Below, piece after piece: positions 27,322 to 37,066 of a DNA stretch of 64,000 nucleotides. The notes under the pieces were generated by a model. The model ran no database searches. It saw nothing but the letters and a program-made list of their open reading frames with translations, and was not told where the DNA came from. Made by a program: the position numbers and the translations under genes. The stretch comes from Alteraurantiacibacter aestuarii (lineage in GTDB: Bacteria; Pseudomonadota; Alphaproteobacteria; Sphingomonadales; Sphingomonadaceae): NCBI RefSeq assembly GCF_009827405.1, contig NZ_WTYY01000003.1:496001-560000 (forward strand), given 5' to 3'. Numbering within the stretch: position 1 is the stretch's first letter; the number at the start of each line of letters is the position of its first letter.

Positions 27322-28317
27322 ATGCAATTCCTGTCCGACAATGCAGCACGCGTGCACCCTGCGGTGTGGGAGGCCATGAAGGCCGCCGACGCTCCCGATT
27401 CGCCCTATGACGGCGATGCGTTGAGCCAGCGGCTGGATGCGGTGTTCTCCGATCTGTTCGGGCGTGAATGCGCGGTGCTGTGGGCCAGCACCGGCACGGC
27501 TGCCAATTGTCTGGCGCTGGCGACGATGGTGCAGCCGCACGGCGGGGTGATCTGTCACCGCGAATCGCATATCGAAAGCGATGAATGCGGCGCGCCTGGT
27601 TTCTACCTTCACGGGGCCAAGCTGCTGCTGGCAGACGGCACCGGGGCCAGGCTGACGCCTGACAGCATCGGCGCAGTGCTGGCGGGCATTACCCGCGGCA
27701 TTCACCAGGTGCAGGCGCACGCCATCTCCATCACGCAGGTGAGCGAATACGGGCTGACCTATGCACCGCAGGAACTGACGGCGATTGGCGAGCTGGCGCG
27801 CGAACATGGCCTTGGCCTGCATATGGACGGCGCGCGCTTTGCCAATGCGGTGGCTTATCTCGGCTGCTCGCCCGCGCAGGCAGCTGGCCCGGTCGACGCG
27901 CTCAGCTTCGGCTTCACCAAGAATGGCGGCATGGACGCAGAGGCGATCGTGTTCTTCGATGGCGAACAGGCCGATCTGGCCCGCTGGCGGCGCAAGCGGG
28001 CAGGCCACCTCCATTCCAAGGGCCGCTTTCTGGCGGCGCAGATTCTGGCGCTGCTGGAAGGCGGATTGTGGCTGCAACTGGCGCGCGCGGCCAATGATGC
28101 GGCAGCGCACATCGCTTCGGGCGCAGGCGAACGCCTGCTGCACGCCCCGCAGTCGAACGAGCTGTTCATGCGCATGAATGCGGATGAGCGCGCGGCGCTG
28201 CGGGCGCAGGGTTTTGCCTTTTACGACTGGGACGATGCGAGCGTGCGGCTGGTCACCAGCTGGGATACGCGCGGCGAAGATGCGCAGGCGCTGGCCACGG
28301 CAATCGCCGCGCTATGA
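27322..28317 (+). CDS. ltaE: Threonine aldolase (low specificity, PLP-dependent)
   Basis: 331 residues of the beta-eliminating lyase fold. The start MQFLSDNAARVHPAVWEAM and ASTGTAANCLAL (PLP phosphate binding), HMDGARFANAV (the aspartate that contacts the PLP nitrogen) and SFGFTKNGGM (the Schiff-base lysine) are all in order. It cleaves L-threonine or L-allo-threonine to glycine and acetaldehyde. It overlaps the EamA permease gene by 4 bp, which suggests that the permease handles a related amino acid. Confidence 0.93.
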   Translation: MQFLSDNAARVHPAVWEAMKAADAPDSPYDGDALSQRLDAVFSDLFGRECAVLWASTGTAANCLALATMVQPHGGVICHRESHIESDECGAPGFYLHGAKLLLADGTGARLTPDSIGAVLAGITRGIHQVQAHAISITQVSEYGLTYAPQELTAIGELAREHGLGLHMDGARFANAVAYLGCSPAQAAGPVDALSFGFTKNGGMDAEAIVFFDGEQADLARWRRKRAGHLHSKGRFLAAQILALLEGGLWLQLARAANDAAAHIASGAGERLLHAPQSNELFMRMNADERAALRAQGFAFYDWDDASVRLVTSWDTRGEDAQALATAIAAL

Positions 28318-29243
28318 GCCTTTCCCCGCAGTTGCATCACCGCCGCAGGCACGCGCTGCTGCGCCCTGAAGTGGCGATACCCTTCCTGCTGGTGGCGCTG
28401 ATCTGGGGATCGACCTGGCTGGTGATCAAGGATCAGCTGGGGGCGGCACCGCCCAGCTGGTCTGTCGCCTACCGGTTTGCCATCGCCACGGCGGGGATGG
28501 CCCTGCTGGCTGCGCGGCAGGGCACGGGTTTTCGCATGACGGCGAGCGGCCATCTGTTTGCACTGGGCATCGGCCTGTCGCAGTTCTTTGGCAATTTCAA
28601 CTTCGTCTACCGCGCCGAACTGCACCTGACATCGGGCATAGTGGCGGTGCTGTTTGCGCTGCTGATGGTGCCCAATGCTCTGCTGGGGCGGGTGTTTCTG
28701 GGCGTGACTGTTACCGGGCGCTTCCTGATCGGCACGGTCATCGCGCTGGGCGGCATCACTCTGCTGCTGGCGCATGAGAGCATGGCGATGGACCCTGGCA
28801 CCAGTATCGAGCTGGGGCTGGTGTTCACCGTGCTGGGCATTCTGGCCGCCTCCATCGCCAATGTCATGCAGGCCAGCGAGACCGCCCGCAAACAGCCGAT
28901 AGTCCTGCTGCTCGCCTGGGCGATGGCGTGGGGCACCTTGTTCGATATCACGCTGGCGTGGTCGGTATCCGGGCCGCCGGTGATTCCGGTGGAGCCGCGC
29001 TATTGGGCCGGCGTTGCCTATCTGGGCCTGATCGGGTCGGTGGTCACCTTTCCGCTCTATTTCAAGCTGATCCGCGATCTGGGACCGGGCCGCGCGGCCT
29101 ATAATGGCGTGCTGGTGCCGGTGGTGGCGATGGCGCTGTCCACCGTGTTCGAGAATTACCAGTGGTCGCGGCTGGCGATTGCCGGTGCGGTGTTGGCGCT
29201 GCTCGGCATGCTGGTGGCGCTCAGGGGGCGCCAGATCGACTGA
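28314..29243 (+). CDS. EamA-family (DMT) permease
   Basis: 309 residues with ten predicted transmembrane helices in two EamA repeats. The first contains FLLVALIWGSTWLVIKDQLG, a typical EamA opening, and the second ends in a segment like VALRGRQID at the C-terminus. The family exports amino acids, nucleosides or other small metabolites, and some members import. Its start overlaps the ltaE stop (ATGA), so the pair is coupled; a threonine- or glycine-related exporter is possible but not shown. The 3' end overlaps the convergent SDR-like gene by 23 bp. Confidence 0.9.
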   Translation: MSLSPQLHHRRRHALLRPEVAIPFLLVALIWGSTWLVIKDQLGAAPPSWSVAYRFAIATAGMALLAARQGTGFRMTASGHLFALGIGLSQFFGNFNFVYRAELHLTSGIVAVLFALLMVPNALLGRVFLGVTVTGRFLIGTVIALGGITLLLAHESMAMDPGTSIELGLVFTVLGILAASIANVMQASETARKQPIVLLLAWAMAWGTLFDITLAWSVSGPPVIPVEPRYWAGVAYLGLIGSVVTFPLYFKLIRDLGPGRAAYNGVLVPVVAMALSTVFENYQWSRLAIAGAVLALLGMLVALRGRQID

Positions 29244-30036
29244 TCGCCGCCTGGACCTCCGCCTGAATAGCTGCCAGCCCCTCACGATATGTCGGGAATT
29301 GGAGCTTCCAGCCCAGCACGCGCTTCGCCCGGCCATTCGCCACCCGGCGGTTCTCCAGATAGAATCCGCGCGCCATCGGGGACAGATCTGCCTCCTCCAG
29401 CGATTGCAGCGGCGGCGGCTCCACCCCCATCAACCGGCAGGCATGTTCGATCACCGCATTCTGGCTGCACGGCAGGTCGTCGGACAGATTATACGCGCCC
29501 GCCGGGGCGTCGCCCGTCATCGCCGCCACAACGCCGCTGGCGATATCGGCCACGTGCACGCGGCTGAACACCTGTCCGGGAATGGCGATCCGGTGCGCCT
29601 TGCCGCTGGCGATGCGCTCAAACGCGCTGCGGCTCGGACCATAGATGCCGGGCAGGCGGAACACGCGCGCGCCAAGATCCAGCCAGCGCGCATCGGCCTG
29701 CGCCCGCGCGCTGCGCCTGCCGGTGCCGGTGGGCGCGCTTTCATCCACCCATGCGCCATCGGTATCGCCATAGACTCCGGTGGAGGACAGATAACCCAGC
29801 CATTTGCCCGGTAACTTGTCGCCATAAGCATCCAGCACCGGGTCGCTGCCCGCCGATGGCGGCACGCTGGACAGCACGTGGCTGGCCCTTGCCAAAGCCG
29901 CTGCCACCGCCGCCGGATCGGCGAAATCGACATTGCCCGCACTGCCGGTCGCATCGACATGCCAGCCGCTTTGGCGCATGGTATCGGCGATGTAGCCCGC
30001 GCTATAGCCGAGGCCAAAAATGAACAGTTGAGCCAT
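29221..30036 (-). CDS. NAD(P)-binding SDR/epimerase-like protein (YeeZ type)
   Basis: 271 residues from the ATG at 30036. The extension to 30054 is short and less like the family. The Rossmann motif is FIFGLGYSAGYIA at residues 5-17. It then has the YLSSTGVYGDTDG motif with the catalytic-type serine/threonine and tyrosine, and RVFRLPGIYGPSRSA as in extended SDRs. The substrate is unknown. It is divergent from pepN. Confidence 0.88.
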   Translation of the reverse strand: MAQLFIFGLGYSAGYIADTMRQSGWHVDATGSAGNVDFADPAAVAAALARASHVLSSVPPSAGSDPVLDAYGDKLPGKWLGYLSSTGVYGDTDGAWVDESAPTGTGRRSARAQADARWLDLGARVFRLPGIYGPSRSAFERIASGKAHRIAIPGQVFSRVHVADIASGVVAAMTGDAPAGAYNLSDDLPCSQNAVIEHACRLMGVEPPPLQSLEEADLSPMARGFYLENRRVANGRAKRVLGWKLQFPTYREGLAAIQAEVQAAISRSGAP

Positions 30037-30089
30037 GTTGCGCGTTCTACTCACTGGACGGCGCAGCGAAAGGACCTAAATCGCAGCTT

Positions 30090-32744
30090 ATGGATATTGC
30101 ACGCACCCCTTCGAACCCTGATGGCAACCCCGAAATGGCCGATGCTGCCACCGGGCCAAAGGCGCCGGTCACCATTCGCCGCGAGGATTACAGGCCCTTC
30201 GCCTGGCTGGTGCCCGAAGTCGCGCTGGATTTCACGCTGGGACTGGACGAGACGCTGGTGGAGGCGCGGCTGGCGGTTTCTCGCAACCCTGCGGCACAGG
30301 CCGATCCGGTGCTGCGCCTGAATGGGGACGGGCTGTCACCGATAGAAGTTCGCGTGGATGGCGAAGCGGTGAACAGCTGGGTGATGGAGGGGGCCGACCT
30401 GCTCGTCACCCTGCCCGGCAATGCGCATAACGTGCAGATCACCACCCGGCTGGCACCATCGGACAACACGCAGCTGATGGGCCTCTATGCCTCCAGCGGA
30501 ATGCTGTGCACCCAGTGCGAGGCGGAGGGCTTCCGCCGCATCACCTTCTTCCCGGACCGGCCCGATGTGCTGTCCAACTACCGGGTGCGGATGACGGGCG
30601 ACAAGGCGCTGTTCCCCGTGCTGCTGTCCAACGGCAACTGCACCGATACCGGCACGCATGACGACGGCACCCATTGGGCCGAGTGGCACGATCCCTGGCC
30701 CAAGCCGTCTTACCTGTTCGCGCTGGTGGCGGGCGACCTTGTGGTCAACAAGGACAGCTTCACCACCATGAGCGGGCGCAAGGTCGATCTGGGCATTTAC
30801 GTGCGCGACGGGGATCTGGACCGCACCGCCCATGCGATGGAATCGCTCAAGCAGTCGATGCTGTGGGACGAGCGCGTGTTCGGCCGCGAATATGACCTCG
30901 ATACGTTCAACATCGTCGCCGTGTCCGATTTCAACATGGGCGCGATGGAGAACAAGGGCCTCAACGTCTTCAACACCAAATATGTGCTGGCCGACGCAGA
31001 AACCGCCACCGATGGCGATTATGACGGCATCGAAGGCGTTATCGGCCACGAATATTTCCACAACTGGTCGGGCAACAGGGTGACCTGCCGCGACTGGTTC
31101 CAGCTGAGCCTGAAGGAAGGCTTCACCGTGCTGCGCGATCAGCTGTTCAGCCAGGACATGGGCAGCGAGCCGGTCAAGCGGATAGAGGATGTGCGGGTGT
31201 TGCGCGGGGTGCAGTTTCCCGAGGATTCAGGCCCGCTGGCGCATCCCATCCGGCCCGATTCCTATCGAGAGATCTCCAACTTCTACACCGCCACCGTCTA
31301 TAACAAGGGCGCAGAAGTGATCCGCATGATGCGCTCCATGTGCGGAGAGCAGGCCTTCAGGAAGGGTTGCGACCTGTATTTCGATCGGCATGACGGGGAG
31401 GCCGCGACCTGCGAGGACTTCATCAAGGCGATGGAGGATGGCGCCGGGCTGGACCTGGCGCAGTTCCGCCTGTGGTATTCGCAGGCCGGCACGCCGCGCG
31501 TATCGATCAGGATGGAGGCGGAAGGCGATGAGGTGGTGCTCCACCTGTCGCAGGACATTCCCGCAACCCCCGACCAGCCGACCAAGCAGCCCATGCCGAT
31601 CCCGCTGCGCATCGCGCTGTTCGACCGGGCAACCGGCGCACATGGCGGCGAGCAGCTGATCGTGCTGGACAAGGCGCAGGACAGCTTCCGCTTCAAGGGA
31701 GTTTCGAGTGAGCCTGTCCTGTCGGTCAACCGCGGCTTTACCGCGCCGGTGGCGATCGAGAACCAGACCTCGGCAGAGGATCTGGTGTTCCTGGCCGCGC
31801 ATGACGATGATCCCTTCGCCCGCTATGAGGCGATGCAGGAACTGGTCGTCACCCACCTCAAGGATGCCGTGGGCGGAAACCTGTCGGAACAGGATCGCCA
31901 GACCGGGCGCGAAGCCATTGGCCGGGCGCTGGCAGCGGTGCTGGCAGATGACCGGCTGGATGATCTGATGCGCGGCGAACTGCTGATTTTGCCGAGCAAC
32001 ACCTATCTGGCCGAACAGATGCTGATCGCCGATCCGGGCGCCATCCATCATGAACGCCAGGGCCTGCGCGCATGGCTGGGTGAGCAGCTGGAGGCGGAAT
32101 TCGTCGCCCTGCACGATCGCGCCAGCGCGGTTCCCTTCAGCCTTGATGCCAGGGCTCGTGGGGCTCGAAAGGTGAAGACACAGGCGCTGGTCTATATGGC
32201 CAGCGGCAATCCCGATCTCGCCGCGCAGATGGCAGCCGGGCAATATGATGCGGCGGATAACATGACCGACCGTCAGGGCGCGCTGATGGTGCTGGCGGGG
32301 CTGCAAAGCGCGCAACGCACGCACAAGCTGCTCGATTTCTACAACCGCTATCATGACAATGAACTGGTGATCGACAAGTGGTTCGCCATTCAGGCCGGTT
32401 CGCTGCATCCGCAGGTGCTGGCGCATGTGAAGGCGCTGGCGGATCACCCGCAATTCACCCTGAAGAACCCCAACCGCGTACGCTCGCTGTACATGGCCTT
32501 TGCCGCCAATCCGCACGGCTTCCATGCCGAGGATGGCGAGGGCTACCGGATGATCGCGGACCTGATCCTGGCGCTCGACCCGCTCAATCCGCAGACGGCG
32601 GCGCGCTTCGTCCCGCCGCTTGGCCGGTGGCGGCGAATCGAGCCGGGCCGCGCGGCGCTGATGCGCGGCGAGCTGGAGCGTATTGCGGCGGCGGATAATC
32701 TGTCACGCGATACGCATGAACAGGTGGCCCGCAGCCTTGGCTGA
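30090..32744 (+). CDS. pepN: Aminopeptidase N (M1 family zinc metallopeptidase)
   Basis: 884 residues. The zinc motif HEYFH is at about residues 320-324, with the third ligand in LKEG after it, and the exopeptidase motif GAMEN lies near residue 284. N-terminal beta-sandwich, catalytic, Ig-like and helical C-terminal domains are in the order expected for the gammaproteobacterial PepN type. It removes N-terminal residues from peptides in the cytoplasm. Its 3' end overlaps the pgeF start by 29 bp. Confidence 0.96.
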   Translation: MDIARTPSNPDGNPEMADAATGPKAPVTIRREDYRPFAWLVPEVALDFTLGLDETLVEARLAVSRNPAAQADPVLRLNGDGLSPIEVRVDGEAVNSWVMEGADLLVTLPGNAHNVQITTRLAPSDNTQLMGLYASSGMLCTQCEAEGFRRITFFPDRPDVLSNYRVRMTGDKALFPVLLSNGNCTDTGTHDDGTHWAEWHDPWPKPSYLFALVAGDLVVNKDSFTTMSGRKVDLGIYVRDGDLDRTAHAMESLKQSMLWDERVFGREYDLDTFNIVAVSDFNMGAMENKGLNVFNTKYVLADAETATDGDYDGIEGVIGHEYFHNWSGNRVTCRDWFQLSLKEGFTVLRDQLFSQDMGSEPVKRIEDVRVLRGVQFPEDSGPLAHPIRPDSYREISNFYTATVYNKGAEVIRMMRSMCGEQAFRKGCDLYFDRHDGEAATCEDFIKAMEDGAGLDLAQFRLWYSQAGTPRVSIRMEAEGDEVVLHLSQDIPATPDQPTKQPMPIPLRIALFDRATGAHGGEQLIVLDKAQDSFRFKGVSSEPVLSVNRGFTAPVAIENQTSAEDLVFLAAHDDDPFARYEAMQELVVTHLKDAVGGNLSEQDRQTGREAIGRALAAVLADDRLDDLMRGELLILPSNTYLAEQMLIADPGAIHHERQGLRAWLGEQLEAEFVALHDRASAVPFSLDARARGARKVKTQALVYMASGNPDLAAQMAAGQYDAADNMTDRQGALMVLAGLQSAQRTHKLLDFYNRYHDNELVIDKWFAIQAGSLHPQVLAHVKALADHPQFTLKNPNRVRSLYMAFAANPHGFHAEDGEGYRMIADLILALDPLNPQTAARFVPPLGRWRRIEPGRAALMRGELERIAAADNLSRDTHEQVARSLG

Positions 32745-33510
32745 TCTTGGCGTACCTCCTGTCGAGGTGATTCGCAGCGCCGCGCTGGCCGGGTTGCCGC
32801 ATGGCTTTCTGGGCCGCATCGGCGGGGTCAGCCAGGGCGCGGTGGCCGGATTGCAGGTCGGCTTCAACGCGGGCGATGACGATGTGCATGTGGCGCAAAA
32901 CCGCCGCCGCGCGCTCGATGCCGTCTGCCCCGGCGCGCAGCTGGTTACGGTGAAGCAGGTCCATTCCTCGCGCGCCGAGACCGCGACTGCTCCGTGGGCA
33001 GAAGACGAGCGGCCCGAGGTCGATGCCATCGTCACCAGCACGCCCGGACTGGCGCTGGCCATCGTGACGGCGGATTGCGCCCCCGTGCTGCTGGCAGACC
33101 GAGAGGCGGGCGTGATCGGCGCGGCCCATGCCGGCTGGCGCGGCGCGCATGGCGGGGTGCTGGAGGCAACCGTCAGGCGGATGGAGGAGCTGGGCGCCGT
33201 TGCCGGGCGAATCCACGCCACCATCGGTCCGTGCATTGCCCAGGCCAGTTATGAGGTGGGTTATGACCTGCGCGAGAAATTTGACGACAAGGACGCGCAT
33301 TTCTTCACTCTGGGCAGGCCGGGCAAGTGGCAGTTCGACCTTGAATCCTATGTCGCCGCGCGGCTGGAATCGCGCAAACTGGGGCGCGTGGAGAAGCTTG
33401 GGCTGGACACATATGGCGATGAGCAGCGGTTCTTTTCGCACCGCCGATCGGTGCATAAGCACGAGCCGACATATGGCCGCCAGTTCTCCATCATCGCCCT
33501 GCCGGGCTAG
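32716..33510 (+). CDS. pgeF: Purine nucleoside phosphorylase YfiH / peptidoglycan editing factor PgeF
   Basis: 264 residues from the ATG at 32716, inside the pepN end; an ATG at 32683 would overlap more. The multicopper-oxidase-like family (once called polyphenol oxidase or laccase-domain) is recognised by LPHGFLGRIGGVSQG, VKQVHSS, TADCAPVLLAD and IGAAHAGWRGAHGGVL, which supply the conserved Cys and His residues of the active site. Members of the family act on purine nucleosides or edit peptidoglycan precursors that carry the wrong amino acid. Which activity applies here is not visible. Confidence 0.92.
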   Translation: MNRWPAALADLGVPPVEVIRSAALAGLPHGFLGRIGGVSQGAVAGLQVGFNAGDDDVHVAQNRRRALDAVCPGAQLVTVKQVHSSRAETATAPWAEDERPEVDAIVTSTPGLALAIVTADCAPVLLADREAGVIGAAHAGWRGAHGGVLEATVRRMEELGAVAGRIHATIGPCIAQASYEVGYDLREKFDDKDAHFFTLGRPGKWQFDLESYVAARLESRKLGRVEKLGLDTYGDEQRFFSHRRSVHKHEPTYGRQFSIIALPG

Positions 33511-33690
33511 CCACAAAGTGCCCGCCTGTCACATTAGCGCCAAAAGGCGGGTTGGCAGGGGCGATTTGCTCGTCTATCAGCCGCGCCAAGTCGCCGCCCC
33601 GGGGCCCCGTTCGGCGCGCGGCTGGTCAGAATTCTTTTCGCGTTGTCCGGCAGCTTTTTGCAGGGGCAAACGGGCAGGCAAGGCAAGGTA

Positions 33691-34257
33691 ATGGCAACCA
33701 CCACTGACACGGCGTTTACGGATGCAGCAGCCGAAGGCGGCGTGCGCCGTCGTGACTTCATCGAAATTGCTGCCGTCGCAACGGCGGGCGTTGGCGGGCT
33801 GATCGCGGTGCTGCCGCTGGTCAGCCAGATGGCACCGTCCAAGGACGTGCTGGCCGAAAGCACCACCGAACTGGATATTACCTCGCTCGAAGCGGGCCAG
33901 TCGATCAAGGCGGTGTTCCGCAAGCAGCCGGTTTTCGTGCGTCATCTGACGCCTGCGGAAATGCAGGCTGCCGATGCCGTTCCGGTTGACGATCTGCGCG
34001 ATCCGCAGACGCTGGCTGAACGCACCATCGTGGGCCATGAGAACATTCTGGTGGTGATGGGCGTGTGCACCCATCTGGGCTGCGTTCCGCTGGGCGCTGC
34101 CGAGGGTGAGAACAAGGGCGAATTTGGCGGATACTTCTGCCCGTGCCATGGTTCGCACTACGACACGGCCGCCCGCATTCGCAAAGGTCCGGCCCCCAAG
34201 AATCTGGAAGTGCCGGCATACGAATTCACCTCCGATACGACACTCGTGATCGGTTGA
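33691..34257 (+). CDS. petA: Ubiquinol-cytochrome c reductase, Rieske iron-sulfur subunit
   Basis: 188 residues from the ATG at 33691 (AAGGCAAGG just upstream); an in-frame ATG at 33643 is disfavoured. The N-terminus has twin arginines ([15 protein letters not shown]), consistent with Tat export and a membrane anchor. The [2Fe-2S] ligands lie in CTHLGC and CPCHGSHYD. It oxidises ubiquinol at the Qo site of the bc1 complex. It is the first gene of petABC. Confidence 0.97.
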   Translation: MATTTDTAFTDAAAEGGVRRRDFIEIAAVATAGVGGLIAVLPLVSQMAPSKDVLAESTTELDITSLEAGQSIKAVFRKQPVFVRHLTPAEMQAADAVPVDDLRDPQTLAERTIVGHENILVVMGVCTHLGCVPLGAAEGENKGEFGGYFCPCHGSHYDTAARIRKGPAPKNLEVPAYEFTSDTTLVIG

Positions 34258-34273
34258 GGCGAGAGATAGCGCA

Positions 34274-35563
34274 ATGAGTTTTCCCTGGGCCAAGCAATAC
34301 GAACCCACCAATCCGGTGATGAAGTTTCTCGATGAGAAGCTGCCTCTCCCGCGTCTGGTCTTCAATGCCGTGGGTGCCGGATATCCGGTTCCGCGCAATC
34401 TCTCCTACATGTGGAATTTCGGCGTTCTGGCCGGGTTCTGCCTCGTTCTGCAGATTGTCACCGGCGTTGTGCTGGCGATGCATTATGCCGCCAATGACGC
34501 AGTGGCCTTCAATTCGGTCGAACACATCATGCGCGACGTCAACTGGGGCTGGCTGATGCGTTATGCGCACGCCAATGGCGCCAGCTTCTTCTTCGTGGTG
34601 ATCTACCTCCACCTGTTCCGCGGCTTCTTCTACTCTTCGTACAAGGCCCCGCGCGAAATGGTCTGGCTGATCGGCGTGGTCATCTTCCTGCTGATGATGG
34701 CAACCGGCTTCATGGGCTATGTGCTTCCCTGGGGGCAGATGAGCTTCTGGGGCGCCAAGGTGATTACCGGCCTGTTTGGCGCCATCCCGGTTGTGGGTGA
34801 GCCGCTGCAGATCTGGCTGCTGGGTGGCTATGCGCCGGACAATGCCGCGCTCAACCGCTTCTTCAGCCTGCACTTCCTGCTGCCCTTCGTGATCGCCGGC
34901 TGTGTGATCCTGCACATCTGGGCGCTGCATATTCCCGGATCTTCCAACCCCACGGGCGTGGAAGTGAAGAGCGAAAGCGACACGCTGCCTTTCCACCCGT
35001 ATTACACGGCGAAGGACGGCTTCGGCCTGGGCGTTGCGCTGATCATCTACATGGCGTTCGTGTTCTTCATGCCGAATGCGCTGGGCCACCCGGACAACTA
35101 TATCCCGGCCAACCCGCTCTCCACGCCTGCGCACATCGTGCCCGAATGGTACTTCTGGCCGTTCTACGCCATCCTGCGCGCCTTCACCTTTGACTTCATC
35201 CTGCCGGCCAAGCTGTGGGGCGTGCTCGCCATGTTCAGCGCGATCCTGGTGTGGTTCTTCCTGCCCTGGCTGGACAAGTCACCTGTTCGCAGCGGCCATT
35301 ATCGCCCGTTGTTCCGCAAGTTCTTCTGGCTGCTGGTGGTCGACATGCTGATCCTGTTCTGGCTCGGCGGCGCCGCGGCGGAAGAGCCCTATGTGATGTT
35401 CAGCCAGATCGCGACCGCATATTACTTCCTGCATTTCCTTGTGATCCTGCCGATCATCTCTTCGATAGAGCGGCCGGAGCCCTTGCCCTTCTCGATTACC
35501 GAGGCTGTGCTGGGTGAGGACGACAAGGCAGTGCTGGGCGACAACGCCAAGCCGGCTGCTTGA
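34274..35563 (+). CDS. petB: Cytochrome b of the bc1 complex
   Basis: 429 residues with eight or so membrane helices. The haem-binding helices contain [26 protein letters not shown] and [20 protein letters not shown]; the Qo-site motif PEWY is present in [15 protein letters not shown]. It is the core of the respiratory bc1 complex. It starts 16 bp after petA and precedes petC by 28 bp. Confidence 0.98.
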   Translation: MSFPWAKQYEPTNPVMKFLDEKLPLPRLVFNAVGAGYPVPRNLSYMWNFGVLAGFCLVLQIVTGVVLAMHYAANDAVAFNSVEHIMRDVNWGWLMRYAHANGASFFFVVIYLHLFRGFFYSSYKAPREMVWLIGVVIFLLMMATGFMGYVLPWGQMSFWGAKVITGLFGAIPVVGEPLQIWLLGGYAPDNAALNRFFSLHFLLPFVIAGCVILHIWALHIPGSSNPTGVEVKSESDTLPFHPYYTAKDGFGLGVALIIYMAFVFFMPNALGHPDNYIPANPLSTPAHIVPEWYFWPFYAILRAFTFDFILPAKLWGVLAMFSAILVWFFLPWLDKSPVRSGHYRPLFRKFFWLLVVDMLILFWLGGAAAEEPYVMFSQIATAYYFLHFLVILPIISSIERPEPLPFSITEAVLGEDDKAVLGDNAKPAA

Positions 35564-35591
35564 CGCGCGGGTTTAGGGGAAAGACGAGATC

Positions 35592-36443
35592 ATGATCCGC
35601 CTTGTAGGAATTCTTGTTGGCCTGGGTTTCACCTTCGTGGTGCTGCTGGCTTTCGCGTTCGGTTTTGCGAACTGGGCTTCGGACGACACTCCGCCGACGG
35701 CAGAGAGCGTGTTCCATCTGGCCCCCAAGCATGTCGAGTTTGAGCATGACGGCCTGTTCCCCTCGTGGGACCTGGCGCAGCTTCAGCGCGGCTATCAGGT
35801 GTACAAGGAAGTGTGCAGCGCCTGCCACTCCCTCAACCAGATCGCCTTCCGCAACCTGTCGGAGCTTGGCTATAACGAGGATGAGGTCAAGGCTGAGGCT
35901 GCCAACTGGGTGGTTCCGGGCGTTGATCCCAACACCGGCGAAGCGTCCACCCGTCCGGGCACGCCGACCGATAATTTCCCGCGACCTTACGCCAATGACG
36001 TGGCGGCGCGTGCGGCCAACAACAACGCCATTCCGCCGGATCTTTCGCTGATGACCAAGGCGCGGCATCACGGCCCGGCCTATGTCTATTCGCTGCTGAC
36101 CGGTTATCAGGAGCCTTCGGCGGAGCTGCTCGCCAGCTATCCCGAGGCTGCTCCGGCCACCGGCCTGCACCACAACCCGTATTTCGCCAATCTCAACCTG
36201 GCGATGGCGCCCCCGCTGACTGCCGATGGCCAGGTCACCTATGCCGATGGCACGGAAGCGAGCATCGACCAGATGGCGCAGGACGTGGCCGCTTTCCTGA
36301 CATGGACCGCAGAGCCTTCGCTGGTGGAACGCAAGCGTGCCGGCTGGCCGGTTCTGGGCTTCCTGCTGTTTGCCACCATCCTGGCATGGCTGGCCAAGAA
36401 GCAGGTCTGGGCGAACGCCAAGCCGAAGCGCAAGGAAGACTGA
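35592..36443 (+). CDS. petC: Cytochrome c1
   Basis: 283 residues: an N-terminal signal anchor (residues 3-25), the haem c motif CSACH at residues 75-79, a likely methionine ligand in NLNLAMAPPLT, and a C-terminal membrane anchor (VLGFLLFATILAWLAKKQVW) near the end. It passes electrons from the Rieske protein to soluble cytochrome c. It completes petABC, with apt immediately behind. Confidence 0.97.
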   Translation: MIRLVGILVGLGFTFVVLLAFAFGFANWASDDTPPTAESVFHLAPKHVEFEHDGLFPSWDLAQLQRGYQVYKEVCSACHSLNQIAFRNLSELGYNEDEVKAEAANWVVPGVDPNTGEASTRPGTPTDNFPRPYANDVAARAANNNAIPPDLSLMTKARHHGPAYVYSLLTGYQEPSAELLASYPEAAPATGLHHNPYFANLNLAMAPPLTADGQVTYADGTEASIDQMAQDVAAFLTWTAEPSLVERKRAGWPVLGFLLFATILAWLAKKQVWANAKPKRKED

Positions 36444-36453
36444 GGTCCGGGCT

Positions 36454-36987
36454 TTGACCCGAGATGACCTCAAGACCCTGATCCGCACTGTCCCGGATTT
36501 TCCGGCCGCAGGTATCCAGTTTCGTGACATCACCACGCTCATCGCAGATGGGCGTGGTTTGTCCGCGACTATCGATCATCTTGCCCGGCTTGCCCCTCCC
36601 GGCACCGCCTCTGTCGCTGGCATAGAGGCGCGCGGCTTTATCTTCGGAACCGCTCTGGCAGCGCGTCTGGGCGTGGGCTTCATCCCCGTGCGCAAGGCCG
36701 GAAAGCTGCCGGTGGAGACAATCGGCCAGGACTATGCGCTGGAATATGGCGAAGCGCGGGTGGAGATCGATCCGACCCTGCTCAGCCCCGGCGAACAGGT
36801 GCTGCTGGTGGACGATCTGATCGCCACGGGCGGCACCGCCCTGGCCGCGGCGCAATTGTTGCGCCGGGCTGGCGCACGCTGCGATAACGCGCTGTTCGTG
36901 ATCGATCTGCCCGAACTTGGCGGGGCCGACCGGTTGCGTGATGCCGGCATCGCTTCGCATGCGCTGATGGATTTTGCTGGCCATTAG
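36454..36987 (+). CDS. apt: Adenine phosphoribosyltransferase
   Basis: 177 residues. No ATG lies at the expected position; the TTG at 36454 follows a TGAGGT ribosome-binding site by a few bases and gives the family start LTRDDLKTLIRTVPDFP, so it is taken as the start (read as Met). The longer frame from 36337 overlaps petC out of phase and is not credible. The PRPP motif VLLVDDLIATGGTALAA is intact, as is GIEARGFIFGTALA. It salvages adenine to AMP. It is 10 bp behind petC and is probably co-transcribed with it. Confidence 0.94.
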   Translation: MTRDDLKTLIRTVPDFPAAGIQFRDITTLIADGRGLSATIDHLARLAPPGTASVAGIEARGFIFGTALAARLGVGFIPVRKAGKLPVETIGQDYALEYGEARVEIDPTLLSPGEQVLLVDDLIATGGTALAAAQLLRRAGARCDNALFVIDLPELGGADRLRDAGIASHALMDFAGH

Positions 36988-37003
36988 GCAAGTTACGGGA
37001 AAG

Positions 37004-37025
37004 AACGTCGCGTTCGGACGTTTTG
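37004..37025 (+). terminator. Weak candidate terminator after apt
   Basis: A 6-bp stem, AACGTC (37004-37009) with GACGTT (37017-37022), followed by a short T run. The stem is short, so the call is tentative. Confidence 0.3.
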
Positions 37026-37066
37026 AACAACAGGCCCGTATGCGCTAGGCCTCTGACCGGAGCTTC

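Noticed and set aside
36337..36453. Upstream ATG start for apt inside petC
   Set aside because: The added residues are out-of-frame petC sequence; the TTG with a ribosome-binding site gives the normal family start.
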